Source: Gilvibacter sp. SZ-19 | GTDB taxonomy: Bacteria > Bacteroidota > Bacteroidia > Flavobacteriales > Flavobacteriaceae | NCBI RefSeq assembly: GCF_002163875.1 | Contig: NZ_CP019333.1 | Span: forward strand, 1,246,864-1,310,863 | DNA length: 64,000 bases | Reading direction: 5' to 3' | Shown here: positions 8,506 through 16,796 of the stretch, in pieces | Layout: every line of letters starts with the position of its first letter | Position numbering within the stretch: the first letter of the stretch is position 1 | Made by a program: the position numbers and the translations under genes | Notes under the pieces: model-generated | What the model was told of the DNA's origin: nothing | What the model saw: only the letters and a program-made list of their open reading frames with translations | Database searches by the model: none

Positions 8506-8947
8506 TCTTATCATTACAGTTAAAACCTTTGAAGATCTAAACATCAGGGAGCTCTACGAGTTGCTGCAACTGCGCAGCGAGGTTTTCGTTGTAGAACAAG
8601 ATTGTGTTTATCAGGATCTGGACGGAAAAGATCAGAAGGCGTTGCATATTATTGGTACGCGCAACGGAAAGATAGTGGCCTATACCCGCTGCTTTAAACC
8701 TGGAGATTATTTTGCAGAAGCGGCCATTGGCAGGGTAGTGGTGGCAGAAGAATTTCGCAAGGATGGCTACGGACATCAGATCATGAAAGCCTCTGTAGCT
8801 GCAATTTCAGAACACTACAAAACCAATATCATTAAACTTTCCGCTCAGACCTATTTGATTGATTTTTACAACAGCCACGGTTTTAAAACAACAGGGGAAT
8901 CCTATCTAGAAGATGGAATTCCACATATTGCAATGATTAAAGCTTAA
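8486..8947 (+). CDS. ElaA-type GNAT acetyltransferase
   Basis: 153-aa GCN5-related N-acetyltransferase. The N-terminal LRSEVFVVEQDCVYQDLDGKD stretch is the hallmark of the ElaA subgroup, and the acetyl-CoA loop appears as EEFRKDGYGHQIM (about residues 93-105). The acceptor substrate is unknown. It starts inside the end of the CDF gene, and its TAA overlaps the ATG of the next acetyltransferase (TAATG), so translation is probably coupled. Confidence 0.88.
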   Translation: MSLSKTDLIITVKTFEDLNIRELYELLQLRSEVFVVEQDCVYQDLDGKDQKALHIIGTRNGKIVAYTRCFKPGDYFAEAAIGRVVVAEEFRKDGYGHQIMKASVAAISEHYKTNIIKLSAQTYLIDFYNSHGFKTTGESYLEDGIPHIAMIKA

Positions 8948-9402
8948 TGAGAATCTTACTCCAAAGAGTCGATAATAAACACCCAGACCTTTTAAAGTTG
9001 GTGCAGCAGTTAGATGAGGAACTCAAGATCACCGATGGAGATGATCACGACTTTTACGATCAGTATAATGGTCTGGATGATATTAAGCATTTACTTTTGG
9101 CCTATACCGAAAATCGCGCGACCGCCTGCGGCGGTTTTAAAGCCATAAATAAAACCACGGCCGAAGTAAAACGCATGTACACCGCCCAAGAAGCTCGCGG
9201 AAAAGGTCTTGCAAGAGCTATTTTACAAGAGGTTGAACTTTGGGCTAAGCAAGAGGGTTTTGAACGCTTGGTCTTAGAAACTGGCGTACGCCAATACTCT
9301 GCAATTGCGCTCTACCAGAAAACTGGCTACCAGCGCATGGAAGAAAATTATGGTCCGTATAAAGGTGTGGCAGAGAGCCTGTGTTTTTCCAAATTACTTT
9401 AG
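8947..9402 (+). CDS. GNAT-family acetyltransferase
   Basis: 151 aa. It has the usual GNAT order: an acidic N-terminal part (QLDEELKITDGDDHDFYDQY), beta strands with KRMYTAQEARGKGLARAIL holding the acetyl-CoA-binding R/Q-x-x-G-x-G/A loop (about residues 75-93), and a C-terminal YQKTGYQRM turn. The substrate is unknown. It is the last gene of the rpiB-CDF-ElaA run, and its 3' end overlaps the convergent protease gene by 9 bases. Confidence 0.85.
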   Translation: MRILLQRVDNKHPDLLKLVQQLDEELKITDGDDHDFYDQYNGLDDIKHLLLAYTENRATACGGFKAINKTTAEVKRMYTAQEARGKGLARAILQEVELWAKQEGFERLVLETGVRQYSAIALYQKTGYQRMEENYGPYKGVAESLCFSKLL

Positions 9403-11025
9403 GATCTTCGCATAACGCTGCGGATCATTAAGCACCGCAAGGGCTTCTAAGATCTCCGGGTTATTCACTACTTGATATTCATACAATCCTTCACGATAGA
9501 AATAGCGCTTTAAGATCTCTTGTTCTAAAAGAGATTTGATCTCTACCTTTTTGTCGCGCAATTCGTCTTGCTTAACCTCGTTTATGGCAGCTCTCAATTG
9601 TCCGTAGGCCTTATCGATCTTGCCCTGGAGTTCGTCACTTTTGGCTTTATTAAACGCGGCTTCAAAAGCCTTTTCCGTTTCGGTCTCGTACTCGAATCCG
9701 TTCTTGTTGAGAAACTTTAAAAACGCCTCAAAATCGGCATCTGTAAACTCGAAATTAGACCAGGAGTCCAGCTTTTTCTTGTAATAGTAGTCCGTGGCGA
9801 AATTAAAAATGGCATTATCCCTAAGCAAGGCTGTAGTTATTGGGCTGTACTTAGAAGACTCTAAGACTATGTCCGGAAGAATTCCTCCTCCGTCGTAGAC
9901 AGTTCTACCGCCGCGTGTTTTAAAGGCGTTATACTCGTCTGGTTCGGCGCGAACCGGATCTCCGTTCTCGTCCCTGTTCCAGTAATCCAAGGCCTGAATA
10001 CATCTGCCGCTTGGTGTGTAATATCTCGAGATAGTGATCTTAAGCTGGGTGCCATAAGTGAGTTTTTTTGGACGCTGTACCAAGCCCTTTCCAAAACTGC
10101 GGGCGCCAATTACCACCCCGCGATCCAGATCTTGAATGGCTCCAGAAACGATCTCACTAGCCGAGGCCGATCGACCATTGACCAAAACCACCAAAGGGAT
10201 CTCTGTATCCACGGGGTCTTGTTGGGTCATGTAGGTGCGGTTGTATTTTTTAATGACGGATTTTGTCGTGGTAATTACCTCTCCCTTATTGACAAATAAG
10301 TTCACCACATTAATGGCCTCATTGAGCAAGCCCCCCGGGTTCCCTCTAAGGTCAAGGATGATCTTTTTAGCTCCTTCTTCTTTAAGATCCTCTAAGGCTT
10401 TACGGGTCTCTATGGTTGTTTTTGCATTGAATTTACTCAACACAATATAACCGGTATCACCGCCGATGAGTTTCGAAAAAGGAACCGCTTTAATACCCAC
10501 CGCTTCTCGGGTCAAGTTTGTGGTGTACTCCTTGCCCTGGCGCAAATAAGTTAGCGAAACCGTGGTGCCGGGAGCCCCTTTTAAGAGGTCTCCGGCATCA
10601 TCGGTAAAATCACTTAAGGAGATATTGTCGATCTTAATGATCTCATCGCCGGCCTTGAGTCCAGCCTTATCTGCCGGATACCCTTTAAAAGGCTCCATAA
10701 CAATAATTTTCCCCTTTATTGTTCTTGCAGAGGCGCCAATTCCGGTGTATTCACCAGAGTTGTTGATTCGGGCGTCCTCCACTTCTTGCTCGTTCCAGTA
10801 AACCGTATACGGGTCCAGGTCGTCTAACATTCCCGTGATGGCTTTATCCATCAGCTCGGCGGGCGTGGTCTCGTCTACATAATTCATATTGAGTTCTTTG
10901 AATAAGGTGGTGAAGATCTCCACTTGTTTTGCAATTTCAAAGAAGTCGTTTTTAAAAGCCGTGGTGCTGATTAAGATCAGCCCTAAGACCACAGGGATTC
11001 CGATACGTTTTACGCGTTTAAGCAT
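9394..11025 (-). CDS. C-terminal processing peptidase (S41A)
   Basis: 543-aa periplasmic protease of the CtpA/Prc type. An N-terminal hydrophobic anchor (about residues 8-24) precedes a PDZ domain (about 85-170: GASARTIKGKIIVMEP, then GLKAGDEIIKIDN). The catalytic region has LDLRGNPGGLL, the nucleophile serine in NGRSASASEI, and the general-base lysine in RSFGKGLVQ. The C-terminal third is helical and charged. The family clips C-termini of exported proteins. It lies 11 bases from the DUF4349 gene in a minus-strand run. Confidence 0.93.
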   Translation of the reverse strand: MLKRVKRIGIPVVLGLILISTTAFKNDFFEIAKQVEIFTTLFKELNMNYVDETTPAELMDKAITGMLDDLDPYTVYWNEQEVEDARINNSGEYTGIGASARTIKGKIIVMEPFKGYPADKAGLKAGDEIIKIDNISLSDFTDDAGDLLKGAPGTTVSLTYLRQGKEYTTNLTREAVGIKAVPFSKLIGGDTGYIVLSKFNAKTTIETRKALEDLKEEGAKKIILDLRGNPGGLLNEAINVVNLFVNKGEVITTTKSVIKKYNRTYMTQQDPVDTEIPLVVLVNGRSASASEIVSGAIQDLDRGVVIGARSFGKGLVQRPKKLTYGTQLKITISRYYTPSGRCIQALDYWNRDENGDPVRAEPDEYNAFKTRGGRTVYDGGGILPDIVLESSKYSPITTALLRDNAIFNFATDYYYKKKLDSWSNFEFTDADFEAFLKFLNKNGFEYETETEKAFEAAFNKAKSDELQGKIDKAYGQLRAAINEVKQDELRDKKVEIKSLLEQEILKRYFYREGLYEYQVVNNPEILEALAVLNDPQRYAKILK

Positions 11026-11036
11026 AGCTCGATTTT

Positions 11037-11864
11037 TTATGAGTTCGCAGATCTTTTAGATCTTTTCAAATAGCTTCTAATAATAAAGAACGCCAGGCCA
11101 ACAACCAATAAGAAGGGCCAGAGGTATAGCACTCCGATAAAAAAGGTCAGTAGTCCGTTCCACCCGCCTTTTAGAGCGTTGGCGATCTTGCTGCCAAAGG
11201 ACGCTTGCACCTGTGCCTCAACAGTTTCTTTGTAAAAGCGAAGGCTAATGGTGCTCATGCTCACCTGACTTTGCAGGTAGTTCAATCGCCCTTGTTTGGC
11301 CTCGATCTCTTCGCGGATACTGGCCAGTTCGCGTTCTATCTCCAACATTTCTTTTACGTTCTTAGCCTTGCTGAGCAGTTGCAGATAGCGCTCCTCTAAT
11401 TTACGCTTGGCTTTGAGTCGGGCTTGGAGATCGACAAATTCTTCGCCCACATCTCGGCGCGAAATCCGTTTGGTGTCAAAATAATCCACGCCTTGACCTA
11501 TAGAATCCACTAGGGTCTCAAAATTTGCCGAAGGTACACGGATCACCAAGTTTCGATAGACTTGGTTGTATGATTTTCCGGTATTGTCGTCTTGCAAGTT
11601 TCCTCCCGTTGCAGCGATGGCTTTGCGAACGCGTAAATAAGTAGCGTCCATGTCTCGCGTAGCGAATTCAATGTCTGCCGTTTTGATGATCTTGGTGTCA
11701 GCGGCCTTTGCATCAAGTTCTTCGGATGGGCTTGATTCTACAAAAACTTCTTCCATGTCGTCCCAGCCAGCCTCGTCGGCTGCGGCGTATTTCGCAGAAG
11801 AATTTCCGCCGTCAGAACACGCTAAAAAGGTCCCAAAAAGGGTAATAAATAAGGTTTTCATCAT
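11037..11864 (-). CDS. DUF4349 lipoprotein
   Basis: 275 aa. The signal ends in a lipobox-like FLAC (cysteine about residue 16), so it is probably a lipoprotein. The central part (DIEFATRDMDATYLRVRKAI and on) matches DUF4349, a long coiled-coil segment follows (RLKAKRKLEERYLQLL to EAKQGRLNYLQSQVS), and a transmembrane helix lies near the C-terminus before a basic tail. The function is unknown. Its first four bases overlap the end of rnpA (ATGA). Confidence 0.82.
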   Translation of the reverse strand: MMKTLFITLFGTFLACSDGGNSSAKYAAADEAGWDDMEEVFVESSPSEELDAKAADTKIIKTADIEFATRDMDATYLRVRKAIAATGGNLQDDNTGKSYNQVYRNLVIRVPSANFETLVDSIGQGVDYFDTKRISRRDVGEEFVDLQARLKAKRKLEERYLQLLSKAKNVKEMLEIERELASIREEIEAKQGRLNYLQSQVSMSTISLRFYKETVEAQVQASFGSKIANALKGGWNGLLTFFIGVLYLWPFLLVVGLAFFIIRSYLKRSKRSANS

Positions 11865-12205
11865 TCCAATTGTTTTAAAAGTTTAACCATTAACAGGCGT
11901 AATTCATTTAAAGTTGGAAGATTCTTGCCCGTGTAAACAAAGAGTATCAAATACCGTGCAGAAGTCTTTTGGAATTGGCTTTTCTCCAACCTATAAGCTT
12001 CTCGCATCAAGCGTTTAACACGATTACGGTCTACAGCGCTCTTAAAATTTCGCTTAGAAACGGCAAAGGCCGCTTTATGCGTTTGCACCTCAGCAGGCAT
12101 AAAACGCATCAGCAGCGGAAACGACTTAGCACTTTTACCTTCGGTAAATAAGGCTTCGATCTGTTTGCTGCTCTTTAATCGCTCCGAAGCAGGAAATTTT
12201 AGCAT
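11861..12205 (-). CDS. rnpA: Ribonuclease P protein component
   Basis: 114-aa protein subunit of RNase P, which removes tRNA 5' leaders. The family signature is intact: FAVSKRNFKSAVDRNRVKRLMREAYRL (about residues 46-72, the basic RNR motif). N-terminal ERLKSSKQIEALF is also typical. rpmH, its usual neighbour in many bacteria, is not adjacent. It is coupled to the DUF4349 gene by a 4-base overlap. Confidence 0.95.
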   Translation of the reverse strand: MLKFPASERLKSSKQIEALFTEGKSAKSFPLLMRFMPAEVQTHKAAFAVSKRNFKSAVDRNRVKRLMREAYRLEKSQFQKTSARYLILFVYTGKNLPTLNELRLLMVKLLKQLE

Positions 12206-12261
12206 AGGTTAAATGTAACCAATTAAGAGGCTCAGAAATCCCAATTATTTCTAAAAACAAA

Positions 12262-12287
12262 AAAAGTCCCGCAATGGCGGGACTTTT
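12262..12287 (-). terminator. Terminator of the M1 peptidase transcript
   Basis: Perfect 11-bp stem AAAAGTCCCGC / GCGGGACTTTT with loop AATG. An A-rich run (12252-12265) reads as U on the minus strand. It lies just past the peptidase stop at 12307. Confidence 0.88.
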
Positions 12288-12306
12288 AGAATTTTGTGCA
12301 GGCCAA

Positions 12307-14103
12307 TTATAGCTTCTTTACATTGTCGTCTGGACTCACGTCCGCCATTAATTTAGACGGATCGATCTCGATGCTCTGAATGCTCCTTCCGTTGTTAGGA
12401 ATCTCGAAAACGTAGGTTGGGTATGCCCAAGCCCAGTCTTCTAAGACCGTGCGATTCACCCCAGAGTATGGGTTGTCTTTCATGCCGCGCATCATGCGCA
12501 ATGGAATATAGAACGACTCTTTAGAACCATCGGCATAAGTTACCATTAGATCTATTGGCATTGGCATTAGCCCAGTGCGTTTAAGGGTTACCTGTGTTCC
12601 GCTGTCTGTAGCTACTATATTTTCAATACCGTAATCTATAGTATTGGTTGTTTGTCCAAAGTCTTGCAAGTACCAATCCAACTCTAAACCAGAAACCTTT
12701 TCAGCTACGCGAATAAAGTCGTTAGGCGTTGGGTGCTTAAAAACAAAATCGGTGTAATAACGCTTAATAGTCTTGGCCAGATTCTCCTTCCCGATCACAT
12801 AACCTAGCTGTGCCATAAACACAGCGCCTTTACTATAGGCAGCAATACCGTAAGCCATGTTAATGTCATAACGATCTGCATGGGTGGTCAAGGGTTGTTC
12901 CTTGCCGCTGTTTGCCAGGTAAATATAACCGCGGTACGAACCTGAATGTGGGTTTTCGGCATTCTCTCCCATGATCTCATTCATCGCCTCGCTGGAAATG
13001 TAAGAGGTAAAGCCCTCATCCATCCATTCGTGAATAGATTCGTTGGTCGCTAGTAGGAATTGAAACCAACTGTGCGCCATTTCGTGAGCTGTCACACCAA
13101 CTAAAGAGCCGAATTTACGCTCTCCGGTTATCAAAGTGCTCATAGCGTATTCCATTCCTCCGTCTCCTCCTTGGATCACAGAATACTGCTTGTAAGGATA
13201 GGTTCCGATATGGGTGTTGAAGTATTCTAAAAGCTCCGCAGTTTTAGGCTGCAATTCTTTCCAATTCTTCAAACTCTGTTCGTTCATGGTTTTCTTGTAG
13301 TAGAAGTTGAGCGTAACTCCATTAGCTCCTTGATAAGTATCGTGGATATAATCCGGATCTGCTGCCCAAGTAAAGTCATGGACCATAGGAGCGTCGAAAA
13401 CATAAGTCGTTTTGCCGCGCTTGGTTTTAGGTTCACCGACCAAGTATCCGGTACCACCCACAACGAAATCTTTATCGATACTCAAAGTGACTTTCCAGTC
13501 TCCCCAAACACCGTGAAATTCGCGTCCAATATAAGGGTGAGCGTGCCAGCCTTGAAAATCGTATTCTGCTAATTTTGGGTACCACTGCGTCATAGAGTAA
13601 GCTACACCTTCTGCATTATAGCGTCCACTTCTGCGGATCTGTACAGGTACTTGCGCATCCCATTCCATATAAAAAGTGGTACTGGCTCCAGGCAAGATGG
13701 CCTCTGCCAGATCAACCTCCATAACCGTACCCACAACCTCATAGTTGAGCTCCATACCGTTTTGAGTCAGTTTCAAGGGTTTGATGTAACCGATCTCTTC
13801 TGGGCTGAGTTTAGATATGCGATCTTTTACTCGCGGATCTGCATCGGCAATGGTTCTGGAACGAACGTCCATTTCGCTGCCTGGTTGAAACGCGTTGAAG
13901 TACAAATGATAGAACACACGATTAAGCGTGTCTGGCGAATTGTTCGTGTATTCAATGGTTTGCTTTCCTTTATACTGATGGGTTTCAACATCAAAGTCGA
14001 TGTCCATGGTATAATCGGCCTTTTGCTGCCAATAGGAAGTGTTATTCTGAGCATAGCTGCCCAGCGCAAAGCAAGTCAGCAGCAGTAAAACTAAATTTCT
14101 CAT
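12307..14103 (-). CDS. Secreted M1-family zinc aminopeptidase
   Basis: 598 aa with a signal peptide (MRNLVLLLLTCFALGSYAQ). It has the gluzincin HExxH motif in VTAHEMAHSWFQF, with the third zinc ligand glutamate in WMDEGFTSY 18-20 residues later. The exopeptidase motif appears as GGMEYAM in place of GAMEN. It should trim N-terminal residues from peptides in the periplasm or outside the cell. Its ATG overlaps the last base of the S8 peptidase gene, so the two secreted peptidases form one transcript. Confidence 0.93.
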   Translation of the reverse strand: MRNLVLLLLTCFALGSYAQNNTSYWQQKADYTMDIDFDVETHQYKGKQTIEYTNNSPDTLNRVFYHLYFNAFQPGSEMDVRSRTIADADPRVKDRISKLSPEEIGYIKPLKLTQNGMELNYEVVGTVMEVDLAEAILPGASTTFYMEWDAQVPVQIRRSGRYNAEGVAYSMTQWYPKLAEYDFQGWHAHPYIGREFHGVWGDWKVTLSIDKDFVVGGTGYLVGEPKTKRGKTTYVFDAPMVHDFTWAADPDYIHDTYQGANGVTLNFYYKKTMNEQSLKNWKELQPKTAELLEYFNTHIGTYPYKQYSVIQGGDGGMEYAMSTLITGERKFGSLVGVTAHEMAHSWFQFLLATNESIHEWMDEGFTSYISSEAMNEIMGENAENPHSGSYRGYIYLANSGKEQPLTTHADRYDINMAYGIAAYSKGAVFMAQLGYVIGKENLAKTIKRYYTDFVFKHPTPNDFIRVAEKVSGLELDWYLQDFGQTTNTIDYGIENIVATDSGTQVTLKRTGLMPMPIDLMVTYADGSKESFYIPLRMMRGMKDNPYSGVNRTVLEDWAWAYPTYVFEIPNNGRSIQSIEIDPSKLMADVSPDDNVKKL

Positions 14104-15764
14104 TATCGAGCCATTTTATCTGCCATAAGAATGGCGTTATACATGTTTACCATATTCCCAGATTTGGAGATCTCTCCAAAGGCCTGAGCGTTTGAGCTGT
14201 CTCCTCCAAGCACTACATTTTGTGAAGAGCTCAAACCGCTTTTCATCAAGATATCTTTTACTTGAGCAGCCGTTAGGCTTGGGTAATAGGAGCGGATAAC
14301 CGCAGCAACTCCTGCAGCCGCTGGCGCCGCCATAGAAGTTCCTTGTTGATACTCGTAAGTGTTGTTCGGCATGGTAGACCAGATCTTGGTTCCAGGCGCA
14401 AACACATCTACAGAAGTGTTACCATAGTTAGAAAAGGTGGCAACCATTTCACTTCCGTAGTCGTGGTGCAATGCACCAATGGTGATAAAGTTGTCTGCGA
14501 TCTCAGAACCGTCTAATTCCTGATCGTTCGGGTATACTTGAATTCCATCCAGATCGAAAGCCTCATTACCAGCAGCATTAACGATCAGCACGTCTTTGCT
14601 AGCAGCATATTTAATGGCATCCCAAACCCATTCAGGGTGTGGAGAATAATACTTACCAAAACTAGTGTTGATCACCTTTGCTCCATTGTCTGCCGCATAG
14701 CGGATCGCCAAAGCGATGTCTTTATCGTACTCGTCACCGTCTGGCACTGCGCGCAGTACCATGATCTCAACATTGTTCGCAACCCCGTTCATACCGAGGC
14801 CGTTGTTGCGCTCTGCAGCAATGATACCAGCCACATGCGTTCCGTGAGATACATCTTCTTTGTCTTCAGACGGACCGTCTACATCGTTATTTCCGTAAGA
14901 CTTGTCGTTCCAGTCGTCTGGGTTATCACCCAAAACACCTCTAAAATCCTCGGTCATGTTGAAATGCGTTTCCAAACGGCCGGAGAAATATTCGATTCCG
15001 CCTTCCAATTGCTCAATCACATCTGGCACAGTATCAGCATAGTTTAGCATTTGGGAAAGTATGCCAATTTGCTGCTGAGTTGCTGGGTCTGGGTTTGAAA
15101 TGCCCTGAAGGTCTTTAGCGTTGTAGTCTTCTTTGCCTAAGCGCTTAGCAATAGCTTCGTGAGCAGGTTTTACTTGACCCAAGATAGAGTTGTATCGGGT
15201 TAAATTACCTTGAACATCTGCCAATTCTTTGTCATATTCTGCCTTGGCCTTTTTGTATATAGCGTAATCGGCTCGGTCTGCCGCACTGATGGCTGCTTCG
15301 GATTTACCTTCGAACTTAGGGCCTAGTTTGCGCAAATAGCGCACATATTCCATGTTCTCACCAATGATATCACCTAAGAAGTTCCAACCGTGAATGTCGT
15401 CTACATAACCGTTGTTGTCGTCATCCTTCCCATTGTTAGGGATCTCATCTTTGTTCACCCAGATCACATCGTCAAGGTCTTCGTGCTCAATATCGGTTCC
15501 GCTATCTATAACGGCAACGATAACCGTTTGCCCCTTTTTCTTGTTGAGTAATTCTGCATAGGCTTTATCTACACTCATTCCAGGGATAGTGTCTGCAACA
15601 AGGTCCGCAGCACCCCAAGCTTTCATTTGGGCCTCTGTAAGCGGCTCCACTTTTAGGGGTACGGCATCGATATTTCCAATTGGGGTGGAAACCAATGGGG
15701 CAGGTCCGCCACAGGCAACCAATAACAGCGACGAACATAACGCTGGCAGGATCATCTTCTTCAT
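14103..15764 (-). CDS. S8 (subtilase) lipoprotein peptidase with large insertion
   Basis: Serine peptidase. The start at 15764 (MKKMILPALCSSLLLVAC) gives a clean lipoprotein signal; a longer in-frame ATG lies at 15779. The catalytic triad is complete: Asp in AVIDSGTDIEHEDL (about residue 87), His in SHGTHVAGIIA (about 307) and Ser in GTSMAAPAAAG (about 465). The Asp-to-His distance is about 220 residues, against some 30-40 in plain subtilisins; the insert is Lys/Glu/Ala-rich and looks helical. Total about 553 aa. It sits between a metallo-beta-lactamase-fold gene and the M1 peptidase. Confidence 0.93.
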   Translation of the reverse strand: MKKMILPALCSSLLLVACGGPAPLVSTPIGNIDAVPLKVEPLTEAQMKAWGAADLVADTIPGMSVDKAYAELLNKKKGQTVIVAVIDSGTDIEHEDLDDVIWVNKDEIPNNGKDDDNNGYVDDIHGWNFLGDIIGENMEYVRYLRKLGPKFEGKSEAAISAADRADYAIYKKAKAEYDKELADVQGNLTRYNSILGQVKPAHEAIAKRLGKEDYNAKDLQGISNPDPATQQQIGILSQMLNYADTVPDVIEQLEGGIEYFSGRLETHFNMTEDFRGVLGDNPDDWNDKSYGNNDVDGPSEDKEDVSHGTHVAGIIAAERNNGLGMNGVANNVEIMVLRAVPDGDEYDKDIALAIRYAADNGAKVINTSFGKYYSPHPEWVWDAIKYAASKDVLIVNAAGNEAFDLDGIQVYPNDQELDGSEIADNFITIGALHHDYGSEMVATFSNYGNTSVDVFAPGTKIWSTMPNNTYEYQQGTSMAAPAAAGVAAVIRSYYPSLTAAQVKDILMKSGLSSSQNVVLGGDSSNAQAFGEISKSGNMVNMYNAILMADKMAR

Positions 15765-15778
15765 ATTCATAAGTATCA

Positions 15779-16639
15779 TTAATTAAATAGATTGTTAAAT
15801 GTATAGGCTTGGTCAAAACGCACACCTTTTTCGGTGTGTTTAACCGTAATAATTTCGTGATAAGGGTCGTGCTCTAAAAACAAATAGAACTCTTCTGTCG
15901 CGGCTTTGTCTAAAAAGGCCGCTTTTTCATCTAAGGTCAAAAGTGGGCGGGTATCATAACCCATTACATAGGGTAGCGGCACATGACCTGCTGTTGGCAA
16001 CAGATCTGCCATAAACACCAAGGTCTTTCCTTTGTATTGAATGTGCGGAATCATTTGCTTTTCGGTATGTCCATCGGCAAAAAGTATTCCAAAGCCCAAT
16101 TCGCTACTACTGCTGAACGGAAGATTCCCAGGCTGAACAAAGTGCAATTGACCGCTTTCTTCCAAAGGCATGATGTTCTCTTTTAAAAACGAGGCCTTCT
16201 CTCTCGCGTTTGGATGCACCGCCCAATCCCAATGCGATCTGTTGGTCCAGTATTTAGCATTTTTAAAGGCCGGTCTGTAGCCGCTCTTGTCTGCGTTCCA
16301 GACCACCGAACCTCCGCAGTGATCAAAGTGCAAATGTGTCATGAATACATCGGTAATGTCGTCTGGATGAAAACCGTGTTTGGCCAAAGATTTTTCCAAA
16401 CTATAATCGCCCCAGAGATAATAATAGCCAAAGAATTTCTCCGACTGTTTATTACCCATACCGGTATCGATAAGTATCAGACGATCGCCATCTTCGATAA
16501 GTAAACAGCGGGCGGCCATATCGATCATATTGTTGGCGTCGGCTGGGTTGGTTCGCGACCAAAGCGACTTAGGAACCACTCCGAACATGGCACCACCATC
16601 TAACTTAAAATTTCCGGATTCAATAGGGTAGAGGGTCAT
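15779..16639 (-). CDS. Metallo-beta-lactamase-fold hydrolase
   Basis: About 286 aa, cytoplasmic. The zinc motif HxHxDH is intact as THLHFDHCGG (about residue 105), with DTGMGNKQ earlier and the later ligands in FADGHTEKQ and FLEHDPYH. Lactonases (AHL-type) and glyoxalase-like enzymes share this layout; the substrate cannot be assigned. ATG codons lie at 16645 and 16639 (MTLYPIESG); the second fits the family better. Its stop is adjacent to the S8 peptidase reading frame. Confidence 0.88.
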   Translation of the reverse strand: MTLYPIESGNFKLDGGAMFGVVPKSLWSRTNPADANNMIDMAARCLLIEDGDRLILIDTGMGNKQSEKFFGYYYLWGDYSLEKSLAKHGFHPDDITDVFMTHLHFDHCGGSVVWNADKSGYRPAFKNAKYWTNRSHWDWAVHPNAREKASFLKENIMPLEESGQLHFVQPGNLPFSSSSELGFGILFADGHTEKQMIPHIQYKGKTLVFMADLLPTAGHVPLPYVMGYDTRPLLTLDEKAAFLDKAATEEFYLFLEHDPYHEIITVKHTEKGVRFDQAYTFNNLFN

Positions 16640-16796
16640 CGGCAATTAATAGTCATGCAAAATACTAAATGCCAAAGACTCTTGTGAGTTTAAAGCCCAG
16701 ATTTTTGGGATTGTTAACTAAGTATTTTAACAATTTTAGCACTTATGGGTTCATTGCGGCCAATTCTTGTTATTTTTAAAAACCAAACCGCAGCAC

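Noticed and set aside
14538-15047. 169-aa plus-strand ORF opposite the S8 peptidase
   Set aside because: Antisense shadow of a gene with an intact catalytic triad.
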